NCBI GenBank assembly: GCA_015039465.1
Contig: MU130358.1
Location: 62,319 to 106,114 of the forward strand
Direction: 5' to 3'
DNA: 43,796 nt
Source: Phlegmacium glaucopus
Lineage: Eukaryota; Basidiomycota; Agaricomycetes; Agaricales; Cortinariaceae
Part shown: positions 30,605 through 41,439 of the stretch, one piece after another
Layout: each line of letters starts with the position of its first letter
How positions within the stretch are numbered: the first letter of the stretch is position 1
Made by a program: the position numbers and the translations under genes
Notes under the pieces: generated by a model
The model's database searches: none
Seen by the model: only the letters and a program-made list of their open reading frames with translations
Told to the model about the DNA's origin: nothing

Positions 30605-32272
30605 ATGACGAGTAAAACTGCCTTGAAAAAACAAATGTCAGCGGCACGTAACAGAAGCCTGGGCCGTGCTGCCCTCATTTCGGGAACACCGGCTGGCTCT
30701 ATTTGGACGCCCTCGCCTCTCGTAGACTCTCAGCTCGATCTAGTAACCGATGTCATGGATGGGCAAAGCTTCTTGGAAAGCAGACTGCTACTCATCCCCA
30801 AGAGGCACCCAGTCACTCCTAGCTCGCTGGCAGCCACACTGTTCCAAATTGCGGCCCTAGACAAGATACCAAGGGAAGCAATGCAGGCTATAAGGGCTGT
30901 GGCATACCTACTAGAAGAAATTGAAGAAACAGCCATAGCAGCTACAGCTAGAGAAGCGGTGAACGACGAGCTCAAAACCATGACAGATCACTTTAGCACA
31001 ATGCTTCAAAGAGAGATGGAAAAGCAGTTTGAGTCCCTCTCTACGGTCACCAAGGACCTCGCAGCCATTCCCAGCAAGTCCTTCAAGGATGCTCTCTTAG
31101 GCGGTGGCCCAGCTCCAGGTCCGAACATCAATCCTAGAATCCTAGCCAGAGAGGGCATCAAAGTGTGCCAGTTCCTTGTTGACTTCTCAATTGATTCTGG
31201 CATCAGGGATCTCAGTCAATCCAACATAGCCAGGAAGTTCAACGAAGCCATCCTTGAAGCAGGCGGCAATGCAGCAGCTCACAGGATAAGATCAGTGGAG
31301 AGGCTAGCAAACAATGGGATCTTGGGGGAGTTCCTCACAGATGACGGAGCTAAGTGGCTAGCACAGCCAAATCATGCTGATGCTTTCATTGCAGCTTTCG
31401 GTGTCTTAGGCGTGGGTGCCAGCATCAAGAAAAGGAATCATCCAATCATTGCTTACTACGTGCCGCTTCATCTCAATACCAACAACCCAGCTCATTTCAC
31501 GGAAATTGAAGAAGTAAACGGTATGCAGAAAGGAGACCTTCTCAAGATTTGATGGGCCAAACCGCCGACCAGAAGAACTGAGAGGCAAACTTGTGGCCAC
31601 CTCATTTTGACGTTTTCCATCCCAGACGCGGCAAACAGGGCGAAGGCGAAAGGACTTGTCATTTGCAACAAGAAAGTCTCAGCTGTGAAATACAAGAAAG
31701 AGCCCATTCGCTGTCTCAAATGCCAGGGTTGGAATTATGTCGCCTCAGAATGTGTACGGAAGGTCAATACTTATTTGCGGCACATGTGGTGACAAAGGTC
31801 ACAGAACCTCTGGTTGCACAAACCAGGGCAGACAGCACTGCGTATCATGCAGCACCAATGATCATCCCAGCTGGGCGAGGGACTGCCCCACTTTCCTCAG
31901 GAAATGCAGGGAATTTGACCTCAAACATCTGGAAAATGGGCTCCCTTTCTACCCTTCTCAGGAACCATGGACCTGGGCTTTTGAGCCACCCAAGTCCAAG
32001 CTATGGTCAGGTCCAAACCCCACAGATCAGATCCCAATCCAGTCTAGGGCAGGATCTCAATGCTTACGCCAACAGCAGCTAAGGTTCAACAGGGCGCCAG
32101 CCTCGGTCAGCCAGCAAACTAGCAGCATCACTCAAGTTATGGCTGCATTATCCAGTCCGACTGATCACCAAGCTCCCCTAAACTCACAGCTAAGCGACGC
32201 GCTCTCATACATGTCTCCCTCAGTAACACCCCTGCTTGCTAACGGCCATATTCTCTCCCCTTCCTTCATATG
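30605..32272 (+). pseudogene. LINE (Tad1-like) ORF1: nucleic-acid-binding protein with zinc knuckles
   Basis: The start is ATG 30,605 (MTSKTALKKQMSAARNRS). The first 315 codons are open to a stop at 31,550-31,552 (LLKI then TGA), after which the same frame continues with WAKPPTRRTE and FSIPDAANRAKAKGLVICN. A one-base shift near 31,765 leads into the zinc knuckles. The first is CLKCQGWNYVASEC, with Tyr where the knuckle His is expected. CGTCGDKGHRTSGC and CVSCSTNDHPSWARDC follow. After them come FLRKCREFDLKH and PSQEPWTW, as in agaricomycete LINE ORF1 proteins. It would bind element RNA; two lesions make it non-functional. Confidence 0.8.
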
Positions 32273-32910
32273 AATATAGTACACGAGCCACAATTAAATA
32301 GGCTGAGGATTCTTCAACTTAATATCAAAAGTCGCAGAAGGCCCATCTCAACTTGATTAATGGGCCATTAGGTAAAAACTGGGATATAATACTAATACAA
32401 GAGCCATATATTACAACATTAGGCCACATCAGGATGCCCAACGGGTTTACCTTAATAGCTCCGCAAGACCGACTTCTCGACGGGGCAGATCCAACGTGCT
32501 CAGTGACTTGGGTTAACAGCAAACTTTCCTCAAACTCCTGGAAGACACTGAACATCCACAGCAACAATGATATTACAGCGCTTCAGATCGACACTCAGGA
32601 CAGCAAGCTCTCAATATTCAATATTTACAATGATTGCACACACTCGAGAACTCTTACAAAATTACGGTGTTTTATTCATTCTGAGAGGTGTCAGCTGATG
32701 ATCAACGACAGGGACATGCTTCTCTGGTGTGGGGACTTTAATCGTCACCACCCGCTCTGGGACAACAACGAGGACGAGAGACTCTTCACTCCTCAGGCTA
32801 TGAGGGAGGCCGAAGTTCTCATTGGTATGGTAGCGGACGAAGACATGGTTATGGTGTTACCCAAGGGTATACCCACACTCAAGCACATGGTAACGAACCG
32901 GTATCATGCA
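32267..32910 (+). pseudogene. LINE ORF2, endonuclease domain (interrupted)
   Basis: The frame opens with LRILQLNIK, shifts by one base near 32,345, and continues SQKAHLNLINGPLGKNWD, IQEPYI (catalytic Glu), VTWVNSKL, FNIYND and LLWCGDFNRHHPLWD (the D-x-N catalytic pair), ending MVLPKGIPTLKHMVTNRY. This is the exonuclease-endonuclease-phosphatase fold that nicks target DNA in Tad1/Jockey-type LINEs. The last catalytic segment (SDH) is absent because family sequence ends about 32,905 and unrelated DNA begins. Confidence 0.8.
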
Positions 32911-33381
32911 CCAATACTGATTGGTAGTGTGAGAAGAAAGCTCAAAAGTCACCATCATGAAAATAAGCGGACTTCAAATTCACTTACCTATTTTGGAAGG
33001 AGCCCTAAATCACATTCCTGGTCAACAAATCATTTGTTCAACATTATCACCCTCATTGCTCATCATACTCTCAATGTCTCACACTATGCTCTCCATTGTT
33101 TTCACTATCGACATGCTCCTAAGCATATACCATCCATTCGTTCCTTGGCTAGTGATCCAGCAAAGCGATCAATCTACTATTCGCATTGGTCATTGGCTCA
33201 CATTTGATTGTGTCTTTGGTCCATCATTTCAAGAACAGCCCCTTTATGGACGCATCAACTACATCTCCCATTATGTACAAGGCTTTGTCATCGTTGTTGT
33301 GGCTATGGACCCACAAGTCTTCCCCTCAGCCATCTATCTTGCCATCCCTCGCTCTTGGATTTCACTCAGTCCCGAGGTCTT
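32911..33381. other. Unassigned insert between LINE fragments
   Basis: Open frames run through but contain no recognised motif and differ in style from the LINE. It ends at the TA dinucleotide where the foldback element is inserted and may continue at 34,901-35,127, which is also unassigned. It could be part of an unrecognised transposon. Confidence 0.35.
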
Positions 33382-33750
33382 TACAGTGCCCCACGGTTTC
33401 CGCTCGGAATCCGAATGGAATCCGAGTGGATTCCAAGCATTCCGAGGAGCAAACTCGGACTCCGAGTGGAATATTTTCTGGCAGGTAACCCCCTCAATTT
33501 TGTGAGTTTGGTCGGAATGTATTCCACTCGGAATCCACTCGGAGTCCAAGTGGATTCCAAGTAAATTACTCGGAATCCGCTCAGACTCCGAGTCCGAATT
33601 GAGAATTCCAACTTGGATTCCAAGTGGAATCCACTCGGAATCCACTCGGAATCCATTTGGAATCCCAAGGATTCCAAGTATTTCCAATTGCCAACTTCCA
33701 AATCAAGTAATTAATCACCTGACTTGTAGCATATGACAAATAAAAGAATA

Positions 33751-33838
33751 CCAGTAAGGAGGATTGAACCAAAGACCTTGAGAAAGGTCATGTGACATAA
33801 TTCCCACACTGCATCAGTGATCTACCAACTGCACCATC
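33751..33838 (-). other. tRNA-like pol III promoter, left foldback arm
   Basis: Reverse complement of 34,523-34,610. The A-box equivalent is at 33,825-33,836 and the B-box equivalent at 33,761-33,770. It would be transcribed away from the loop toward the left end of the element. Confidence 0.5.
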
Positions 33839-34522
33839 ATTGCTTGTATATATATAAAAACTAATGGTTATATATACCCTTCCCACCTGACTAAATAATA
33901 TATTCTGGCACTTGCTGAGGGGCTACTACCATGTATTATATACCAAAATGTTCATAAAAATGAGGGGAATCCATTGGTAATAAAATCGCGATGTGATACG
34001 CACTTTGATATGCAGTTATATGCGAAATACTGCAGAATATACAGTAAAATAATGCGCTCTATGCTTATAAATGAGCCTAACATGACGCACCTTATACCGA
34101 TAGAAAGCTACACTGCTAGGGAATCTAACCATACTATGAGCGTGGGAATATAAGCCCTTTTTCAATATGAAAACATATAAAATGTGTACAATCATGCACC
34201 AGACATGGCGCATGCACGTGATTTATATATATTCTGAAAGCTGTTATTAGCACGATTCTATCGGTATAAGGTGCGTCATGTTCGGCTCATTTATAAGCAT
34301 AGAGCGCATTATTTTACTGTATATTCTGCAGTATTTCGCATATAACTGCATATCAAAGTGCGTATCACATCACGATTTTATTACCAATGGATTCCCCTCA
34401 TTTTTATGAACATTTTGGTATATAATACATGGTAGTAGCCCCTCAGCAAGTGCCAGAATATATTATTTAGTCAGGTGGGAAGGGTATATATAACCATTAG
34501 TTTTTATATATATACAAGCAAT

Positions 34523-34610
34523 GATGGTGCAGTTGGTAGATCACTGATGCAGTGTGGGAATTATGTCACATGACCTTTCTCAAGGTCTTTGGTTCAATCC
34601 TCCTTACTGG
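34523..34610 (+). other. tRNA-like pol III promoter, right foldback arm
   Basis: TGGTGCAGTTGG (34,525-34,536) fits the A box and GGTTCAATCC (34,591-34,600) fits the B box. Between them GACCTTTCTCAAGGTC makes a 6-base-pair hairpin where a class II tRNA has its long variable arm. Acceptor and T stems do not pair well, so this is a degenerate tRNA or tRNA-derived SINE head, not a working tRNA gene. A TATATATATA run precedes it. Confidence 0.5.
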
Positions 34611-34900
34611 TATTCTTTTATTTGTCACATGCTACAAGTCAGGTGATTAATTACTTGATTTGGCAATTGGAAACACTTGGACTCCACTTGGAATCCACTA
34701 AGAGTCCACTCGGACTCTATTTGGAATCCACTCAGACTCTACTCGGACTCTACTCGGACTCTGTTCGGAATCTACTTAGTGACTTGGACTCCAAGCAGAG
34801 TCCGAGTGGAGTCTGAGTGGACTCCATTCGGAATCCATGATTCCACTCAGACTCCACTCGGACTCCACTGGGAATCCAGTCGGAAGCGTGGGGCACTGTA

Positions 34901-35127
34901 AAGTACTGTCAGTCCCCTATCCTCACTCATCTACCTCTTATCTTATCATTCACTGCCAAAACCATCATTCACATGGTACCTGAAGCCTTCCCACCCTCTT
35001 TATGACAATTTAGGAAGTCCAGGAGGATCACAACTAAGCAGGAATTGCAGATGAATCAGCAGCAGAGGATTATTCTCGCAGAGTGTCAAGTGTTATCAAG
35101 GCTGCGCGACATGGGATCATGGGCAAG
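34901..35127. other. Unassigned sequence between two TA-flanked elements
   Basis: It may be the continuation of 32,911-33,381. No recognised motif is present. Confidence 0.3.
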
Positions 35128-35956
35128 TAAGGTAGGGGCCACCAGGAACCGGCTAGCTTATGTAAGCAAAGATTGCACTCAACGGCAAGCTCAATAGTGT
35201 CCACAACATGTCACTTTTTTGCAATTTGGCGACTAGATGTGTTAGAGAGGATGTAGTCCTTCAACTCTACGGTTTTTCTTCCCAAAAAATTAGCCCCCAA
35301 ATTTATGTATATCCAAAAAAAACAAAAACTTAGAAAAGGTTCTAAATGCTCTAAAAACACGATTGACAATAAGGGAAAAAAATTGGAAATTTCGGTCAAG
35401 CACATTTTGCCGCTTATGTAACACTAGCACGTGACCTATAGGGCCAACCTGCCTCGATGCAAGCTCAACTTCATTCAGCAGTATTGGGGAGAAGAAAAAC
35501 TAATCTATAGGATCAGCCCAAAGACGAAGGACATGAAGGAGATGGAAGAGAATGTGAAGAATGGCCTCGACAACGTGCCAGTTGTCCAAATCCGAACGGT
35601 GGGATTTTCCTTGGACATGACACATGTCAACTATTTTTAGCTAATCTTATCAATCAGTTATGCTGCCTGGTTTATCAGCACGTACAGACAGGGTTGACCG
35701 GTCCAGAAGCAGCCTGGGCAAACCAAAAATATCATGGGCATTGAACATTGCCTCCTGAGATGGCTACAAAGTTAAAAAATGAGCACAACAAGAAGTATGG
35801 CACACAGCCCAACATTTTATAGTACTTTTGAGCAGAATTTCCACCAAAATCCACCACCAAAACTTTTGCATTTTTACAAAACCCACATTTTGCCGCTCTT
35901 GGCGCTTATATAAGCATGTTACATAAGCTAGCTGGTTCCTGGTGGCCCCTACCTTA
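35128..35956. mobile_element. Deleted Tc1/mariner-type element
   Basis: The ends are AGGTAGGGGCCACCAGGAACC (left, from 35,130) and its inverted copy to 35,954, flanked by TA at 35,128-35,129 and 35,955-35,956. The terminal inverted repeats extend about 37 bases with few mismatches (GGCTAGCTTATGTAA against AGCTAGCTTATGTAA). The interior keeps only the 3' end of a DDE transposase gene. A CACATTTTGCCGCT motif occurs twice (about 35,401 and 35,884). Confidence 0.7.
35420..35757 (+). pseudogene. Tc1/mariner-type DDE transposase, C-terminal remnant
   Basis: Frames give LPRCKLNFIQQYWGEEK and ISPKTKDMKEMEENV, then FISTYRQG and GPEAAWANQKYHGH, ending PPEM. In related fungal transposases the first block reads LNFIEQYW and the Glu is the last catalytic residue of DDE; here it is Gln. 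A stop and a frameshift separate the blocks. The N-terminal DNA-binding and first two Asp regions are missing. It is inactive. Confidence 0.65.
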
Positions 35957-35990
35957 GTGTTTTCTCGGGAACAAGGCTGCACCTTTCAAG

Positions 35991-36609
35991 TGTTGACTCA
36001 GGACCTTTCACATATTTGACATGACCACACACCTTTGGAGTTGATATATTTTTGCTATTGGGCTATGTGCACTGCCTTCTTTTCTTTTCTCTCGCACTTT
36101 GACACTTGTACAGACTTTTTTACTGTTCCTTTTTCTTTTCCATTGTTCTTTTCTTCTTGCAGCTGTCCTTTCTTCATTCCTCTTTTGACAGCATGTACTT
36201 CTTTCTTTTTTATTGTTTTACATAGCCTCATCCTTAGGGTATAAATACTGCTCTTTTGTACCAGGATAGGTAGTTCAGTTCAATTCATTCTTACCCCCCA
36301 CTTTCATCATCTCAGTGGAATTCCAGTGAATTCCTCCCTTAAGTTTGCTTTTCTTGCCCCTTACTGTCAATCTATCCCCTATCCCTCAACCACTATAGTC
36401 TTACTGAAGACTCTCTCTTGCTCATCCTCATCCTCGTCTTATACCTCATTCATCTTCCAAGACCTTCATCCTCCTCCTTCTCTTCTCTATTCTTTCCCCT
36501 TACCTCTGTGTGTTAAAAGTCAAGGTTATACCTTCCCTAAACAAACAACAGGGAGTCTCTTGACCTAAGGTCTGGTCCACTGCTCTCTGGTTGGTGTTTA
36601 TATACAACA
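35991..36609 (+). mobile_element. Putative solo LTR
   Basis: It begins TGTTGACTC and ends TATACAACA (TG...CA ends with a short inverted TGTTG/CAACA). GGTATAAATACTG at about 36,239 is a good TATA box, followed by a CT-rich transcribed part. It sits immediately before LINE sequence resumes (FIPDPLPTPP at about 36,617). No target duplication was found, partly because the right border is a CAA repeat. Confidence 0.5.
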
Positions 36610-36615
36610 ACAACA

Positions 36616-39223
36616 ACAATTTATACCAGATCCTTTGCCAACACCGCCAATCATCTCTAAATTCCAGCTACAACAACAGGTAAACAGGCTCTCGCCCTAC
36701 AAAGCCAGCGGTATCCCAAATATCGTGCTGCAAAAAGGCCTCAAATCACTTGTTACAGATCTTCCAAGCCGCAGTAAGGCTGGGAGCTTACATGGACTCA
36801 TGGAGGGAATTTACTACCATTGTACTACATAAGCCGGGTAAGCCCAGCTACGAGGTAACCAAGACTTATAGGCTGATTGTGCTGCTATGTACACTGGCCA
36901 AGGTTTTCACAGCTATCATTGCCGAAAACATCATGAGGATGGTGGAGAAGGAGCGCCTTCTGCCCAGTAATTATTATGGAGGAAGGCCAGGTAGGATGAC
37001 GATGGATGCAGTGCATGTGCTCGTCGACAAGATCAAATCGGCATGGAGAAGGGGCAAAGTAGTCTCAGTCCTCTACCTGGATGTCGAAGGCACCTTCCCC
37101 AATGCAGTCACAGACCGGCTCATACATAACCTGCGCAGACGCAGGATTCCCAAAGTCTATATCAGGATCATCCAGCAAATTCTGGAGGGTAGGCAAACCA
37201 GGCTGAAATTCGACAATTTCGTATCTGAAGTCACGGGAATTGACAACGGGATAGGCCAAGGCGACCCTCTCTCTATGATCCTCTATATCCTTTACAACGC
37301 TGACCTTCTCGACTTAGCAATTAGTCCAAAGGAAGAAACCCTAGGTTTTGTAGATGACGCAATGGTAATGGCAGTGGGCAGCAGTGTAAAGGATACTACT
37401 AGCATAATCACAAACTTTATGGTTCACGACGGAGGTGGGTTTGATTGGTCCACTAATCATAACTCCAGGTTTGAAATCGACAAGTTGGCGGTAACACACT
37501 TCACAAGAAAGTGTGTGTCCACTGCCAGCAGTCAATCAATTCCACGGCACCCTCCGCTCAAGCTTAGAGGCAGAACAATAAGAGAGGTGTCAAGCTACAA
37601 ATACTTGGGTATCCATCTAGACAGTTGACTCAATTAGGCGGTCCAAATGCAAAAGGCAGTCGCTAAAGCAACTTCCTGGGTCCTCCTATTTCGTTGGCTC
37701 ACCAGAGCGGCTGGGGGTATGTTGTCGAAACACATGCCCAGCTCTATCTCTCGGTTGCAGTCCCAAAGATGACATACAGTCTCGATACATGGTACACCCC
37801 GCCCAACAAAGAGGTAGGCAAGAAGAGGAATACAGGTTCTGTAAGAGCTCTCAGAGAGTTGGGGAAGCTTCAGAGGATAGCTACCCTAGCAATCTCTGGA
37901 GGCCTGCGCTCATCCCCTACTGACCTACTAGATTCTCATTCAGGGCTTCTGCCCATGGATCTCCTTCTTAAAAAGATATGTCATAGATCGATTGTCAGGT
38001 TATGCACTTTACCTCATGCTAATCCAGCGAGTAGACAGCTAGTCCAGTACCACAGCCACCCCACCAAGAACCATGTCGTCAATACACAACATCTGGTTTG
38101 GATGTTTGGCCCCAACCCCAGTTGTATAGAGAAGATTACTCCTCTAGCACGCTTTCCAAGTCACCCACTGCCAATTACAACCCACATCCCAGGCAGCAAA
38201 GAAGACTCAGTCAGACAGGAAGCGATTGATGGAGCAGCCATTCATATCTATGCTGATGGGTCGGCAGCGGATGGGAATGTAGGTGTGGCCGCAGTCATGT
38301 ACAAGGACCATTCAGGCAATCCAACCAAGATACTGTGCTACAGGTTGGGGAGCGATAGCGAATATTCAATAAAGGACGCTGAGGCAATAGGCTGCGTGCT
38401 CACCATCTGGTTGCTCAAAGGGGAAAATCAGCTAAGCCATTGCCCAATTTCTATCTACACAGACAGTCAGTCATTTATTCAGTCAATAGGAGCACGTCGG
38501 GCAAAATCCAGTTCATATATTACGGACCTATTTCTCAAGATTGCCTTGCAACTGACCAGGGGAATGTGTTTAGACGTCATGGCTCACAAAGTTAAACTGC
38601 GATGGGTTGTGGCTCACAGCAATGTAGCAGGTAACAAGAGAGCCGATAGAGAAGCAAAAATAGCAGCCGCTGGGACAGCCTCGCACCTCGACCTTCTGCC
38701 GAGAACACTCAAACGTCCGCTTCCACTAAATGCTGAAGTTGTCAAGGAACAGTTCGCCCTCGAGTTGCATAGGGCTTGGAAAGACAGATGGGCTGACCTC
38801 TCCACACAAAGCGAGAATGGACACTATCGACGCCAGCTTTCCCTTCAAAAGATTCAGAGCTTCTCAGTGGGAGCTATCCCGCACTCAATGCAGCCTGCTA
38901 TTCCAGCTGTGGTCAAACCACATACCGCTGAACATCTATCTTAACAAAATAGGGAAGGCCAATTCAAAGTTTTGCAGTAACTGCAAGAACATCAGAGATA
39001 TCAAGATGCCAGAAACAGTAATGCACTTCCTCTTCGAATGCCCAAGTTATGACTATGAAAGGCATGCTCTGGATGCCAAGTTAGGTTGCTCCTCAAGGGA
39101 TCTTAGGTTGATTCTCTCAAACAAAGACTTTACGCATGAGCTACTCAGGTTTATAGGTCGAACTAAACGGCTGCAAGCCTCATTAGGTGATGTCTCCAAC
39201 TTTCACTCAGTGACCAAAAATTA
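36616..39223 (+). pseudogene. LINE ORF2 continued: reverse transcriptase, RNase H, zinc-finger end
   Basis: RT: RLSPYKASGIPN, a one-base shift near 36,745, then LHKPGKPSYEV, YYGGRPGRMTMDAVHVL, LYLDVEGTFPNAV (first Asp), GIGQGDPLS, and the active site GFVDDAMVMA in YADD position (37,345-37,374). A stop at 37,626 and a shift follow. RNase H (about 38,236-38,670) shows IYADGSAADGNVGVAAV, DAEAIGC, IYTDSQSF and WVVAHSNVAGNKRADREAK. After a further shift near 38,830 the end carries CSNCKNIRD and MHFLFECPSY, the C-terminal zinc motif of fungal LINEs. Order and motifs fit a Tad1-like element. At least three frame breaks are present. Confidence 0.85.
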
Positions 39224-39526
39224 GCAGAATGGATAACGCACATTCTCTTCAAGGGTCGACATCTATTACTTAACTAAACAACAAAACCAAAATCAATATA
39301 TATGCCCGCAGCACATCGGGCTTTCTCTTCCTTGGATCCCTTGGTCTCGCTTGTCGTACCTACTGTTTGCAGTCGGGTACTTAACAGTCAGAGGGCTTTA
39401 TGCCAACTTTGCTCGTCATCAAGATCAAACCCTCCTGTGTCAAGTGGTGCCCACATAAACAGCGTTTCCGTGCCGGGCTGCCTGGGGATGGGAGCGCTTT
39501 AGGTGTACCTCAGCAGTGCTTTGTGT
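39224..39526. other. LINE 3' flank, no gene
   Basis: It contains an A-rich CAACAAAACCAAAATCAATATATATG stretch (39,270-39,302) that may be the LINE 3' end. Unassigned sequence follows up to the Gypsy LTR. Confidence 0.4.
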
Positions 39527-40087
39527 TAAGTTTAAAACAAAGGGAGAAGTCACGTTGGAGTTACTCCGGAACAGTAACCCGGAAAGGACGTTGGCCTCAG
39601 TGTGTGTGCTGTGCCGCCCAGCTCCTAAGGTGTCCTGATTTCGGAACGGAAGAAGAAAGTAACAAGTCGGAAAACCTCAGTGACTTAGAGGAAAAACAAG
39701 AGGAGGAAACTAAGTTGATATTTGAACTAAGGGAAAACATACAAGTTCAAGTACTTTAAATATAAAAGGAATTGCAACCGTAATATAGAATATAAATATA
39801 AGTGCTGCGTTCTGCTCCCAGAAAAGGTCCTGCATTCTTAGGTGAATAATCCATGGCTGGTGTGCTGACTGATAGTGGGAAAGTGATGACAAAGGAATAG
39901 TTGTTATGACAAAGGTGTGGTAAGGGGTTTGGGATATCGTCGGAAGAGTCGGAATGATATGGAGAAGTCTCAGAGTCGGACGTAGGAGGAGTAGAGTCGG
40001 AGACAAGGGAAAGTACTGGAATGGAGTATGGACTACTGGAAATGACTCCAACGGTCGGACCGGAGTAACGTGTGACAGAATGTAACA
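39527..40087 (-). mobile_element. LTR of the minus-strand Ty3/Gypsy element
   Basis: Read on the minus strand it begins TGTTACATTCTGTCACACG at 40,087 and ends CTTAACA at 39,527. Its first ~170 bases align with the plus-strand LTR at 43,633-43,796 (TGTTACATTCCGTCATACG, then TTACTCCGGTCC, then CTCCGAGACTTCTCC). The right border is secure by that comparison; the left end is inferred from the terminal TGTTA/TAACA match. Confidence 0.6.
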
Positions 40088-40150
40088 GTACCTCCCTGTC
40101 AAGGCCGAGACCCTCAAGGCCACGTGATGGTCTGTGCGAGGTTGGTGTGG

Positions 40151-40157
40151 TATAAGG
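40151..40157 (+). promoter_or_regulatory. TATA-like box upstream of the antisense gene
   Basis: TATAAGG about 77 bases upstream of ATG 40,228, just outside the LTR. It is placed to drive the plus-strand gene (inference). Confidence 0.4.
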
Positions 40158-40227
40158 ACCGTCGGAGACTGGTGGAGATTCTTCACTTCGGATAACTTCC
40201 TTAACCCCCATCCTCTAATCAACTACC

Positions 40228-41262
40228 ATGAACAATAACAACAACAACACCAGCTCTTCCCAACAGGCTAAGTTGGAAGAGGCCTGTGCTCGAATTCAGA
40301 GCAAACGGGAGGCGGAGAAGCGAGCGTAGGAAGCAGAAGAGTGAGCGCAGGAGGCAGAGGAGATGGAGTTGCTGGAGTTGGAGGCAGCGGCAGCGGGAAG
40401 AGGAGCAACGGAGAGCAGAGCAAGAACGGGCGAGGGTAGAAGCAGAGAGGAAAAGCAGAGAGGAGCAGCAGCGGAAGCTGCTGGAGATGCAGCGGATTAG
40501 GAAGGTGGAGGAGCAGAAGAGGAGAGAAGCGGAGGTGATAGACCTCGATGATGATGAAGTAGAGGAAGAAGTGGAAGAGATGGGGATGGAGCTGGGGCCC
40601 AGTGTCCCAAAAAAGAGAAAAATAAACGAGAAAGTAAGTGAATTCCGATAGGACGGAAAAAAAACAAACTAATGAAATTATAGGAACAAGTGACTCCGAC
40701 CATGGAGCAAAACCAGCCGGCCTGCACCCTTTGCGTGGGCGCAGGCACCATGTGCCACGGAAAGACGCGGGGGCCAGGGTGTTACTGGTGCTACCAGCTC
40801 AAGAAGGGCTGTAGCTTAGTCGGAGGGAAGAAGAGAATGGTGGCAGTGGAGATGCCAGCGGAGAGGGTCGGGGGAAAAGGAAAAGGAAAAGGAAAGGCAA
40901 AGGAGGTAATGGAAGTGGACGCGGACAGAATGGAGAGGCTGGCGGAGGGGCTGGAGATGGTAGGGGAGATTTTGAGGAAGTTGGCGGAGACTCAGGAGGG
41001 CATCCTGATGGCGATGGAGGTGCGGATGCGGAGGGAGGAGGAGAAGGACAAAAAGGAGAAACAAGAGCGAGAGAGGGAGTGCAAGAAAAAGGAGCGGAGG
41101 ATGGCAGAAAAGGGGGTGGAGACGGAGATGCAGGAGGAGACGGAGGACAAGGAGTCGAATGACGGGGAAGACGCGGTGGAACAAGGATTGGAAGCAGAGA
41201 CGGAGAGGACGGAGGGAGCAGAGGAAGAAGGGATGGAAGGAATAGAAAAAACAGTAGAATAG
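40228..41262 (+). pseudogene. Antisense accessory gene of the Gypsy element: coiled-coil, Cys-cluster protein
   Basis: Start ATG 40,228 (MNNNNNNTSSSQQAKLEE). Exon 1 runs to 40,633, an intron GTAAGTG...TTATAG occupies 40,634-40,683, and exon 2 is 40,684-41,262. The product starts with a long Glu/Arg coiled coil, then an acidic VIDLDDDEVEEEVEE stretch and a basic PKKRKINEK (nuclear-localisation-like). A Cys cluster follows: CTLCVGAGTMCHG, then CYWCYQLKKGC. After it come KGKGKGKAKEV and a Glu-rich end. Two stops in exon 1 (TAG 40,327-40,329 and TGA 40,339-40,341) and a shift near 40,400 disable it. Similar proteins are, to my recollection, common in agaricomycete genomes next to Gypsy elements. 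The Cys spacing does not match the retroviral-type knuckle, so I do not call it Gag. Confidence 0.55.
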
Positions 41263-41439
41263 AGGAATAATTGTATATATATTTTATTTTATTTTTTTCT
41301 TGTTAATTTTTGTTTTGTTTATAAAAAATTGTTTTCTTGGACTTGTTTTGTGAAACAGAAGAGTAAGATAACAGAAAGGAATAGAACGGAAAAGACATGG
41401 AAAGGCACAGAAAAAGCAAGGAAGGAGACAGAAAAGGAA

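Larger units (their letters stand above)
33382..34900. mobile_element. 1.5-kb palindromic foldback element with TA duplication
   Basis: The ends are CAGTGCCCCACGG (33,384) and its inverted partner CGTGGGGCACTG (to 34,898), flanked by TA at 33,382-33,383 and 34,899-34,900. CAGTG ends with TA target duplication match the Tc1/mariner superfamily. Subterminal zones (33,400-33,690 and 34,670-34,885) are arrays of an 11-12-base unit like GGAATCCACTC. From about 33,690 to 34,106 the sequence is the near-perfect reverse complement of 34,255 to 34,672 (coordinate sum 68,361), leaving a loop of about 150 bases. There is no transposase. The whole element would fold into one hairpin. Confidence 0.8.

Noticed and set aside
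33334..33701. Repetitive Ser/Glu/Ile-rich open frames near the foldback left end
   Set aside because: They are translations of the GGAATCCACTC subterminal array.
34523..34610. Functional tRNA gene
   Set aside because: Boxes A and B and a variable-arm hairpin are present, but acceptor and T stems do not pair and no clear anticodon loop is visible.
36035..36568. Phe/Ser-rich open frames as small secreted proteins
   Set aside because: They come from the CT-rich transcribed part of a putative LTR, with no family support.
40816..41184. Leu/His/Pro-rich minus-strand open frame as a membrane protein
   Set aside because: It is the complement of the Glu/Lys/Arg-rich coiled coil on the plus strand.
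40228..41262. Antisense gene called as Gypsy Gag
   Set aside because: It is on the opposite strand from pol, contains an intron and lacks a CX2CX4HX4C knuckle.
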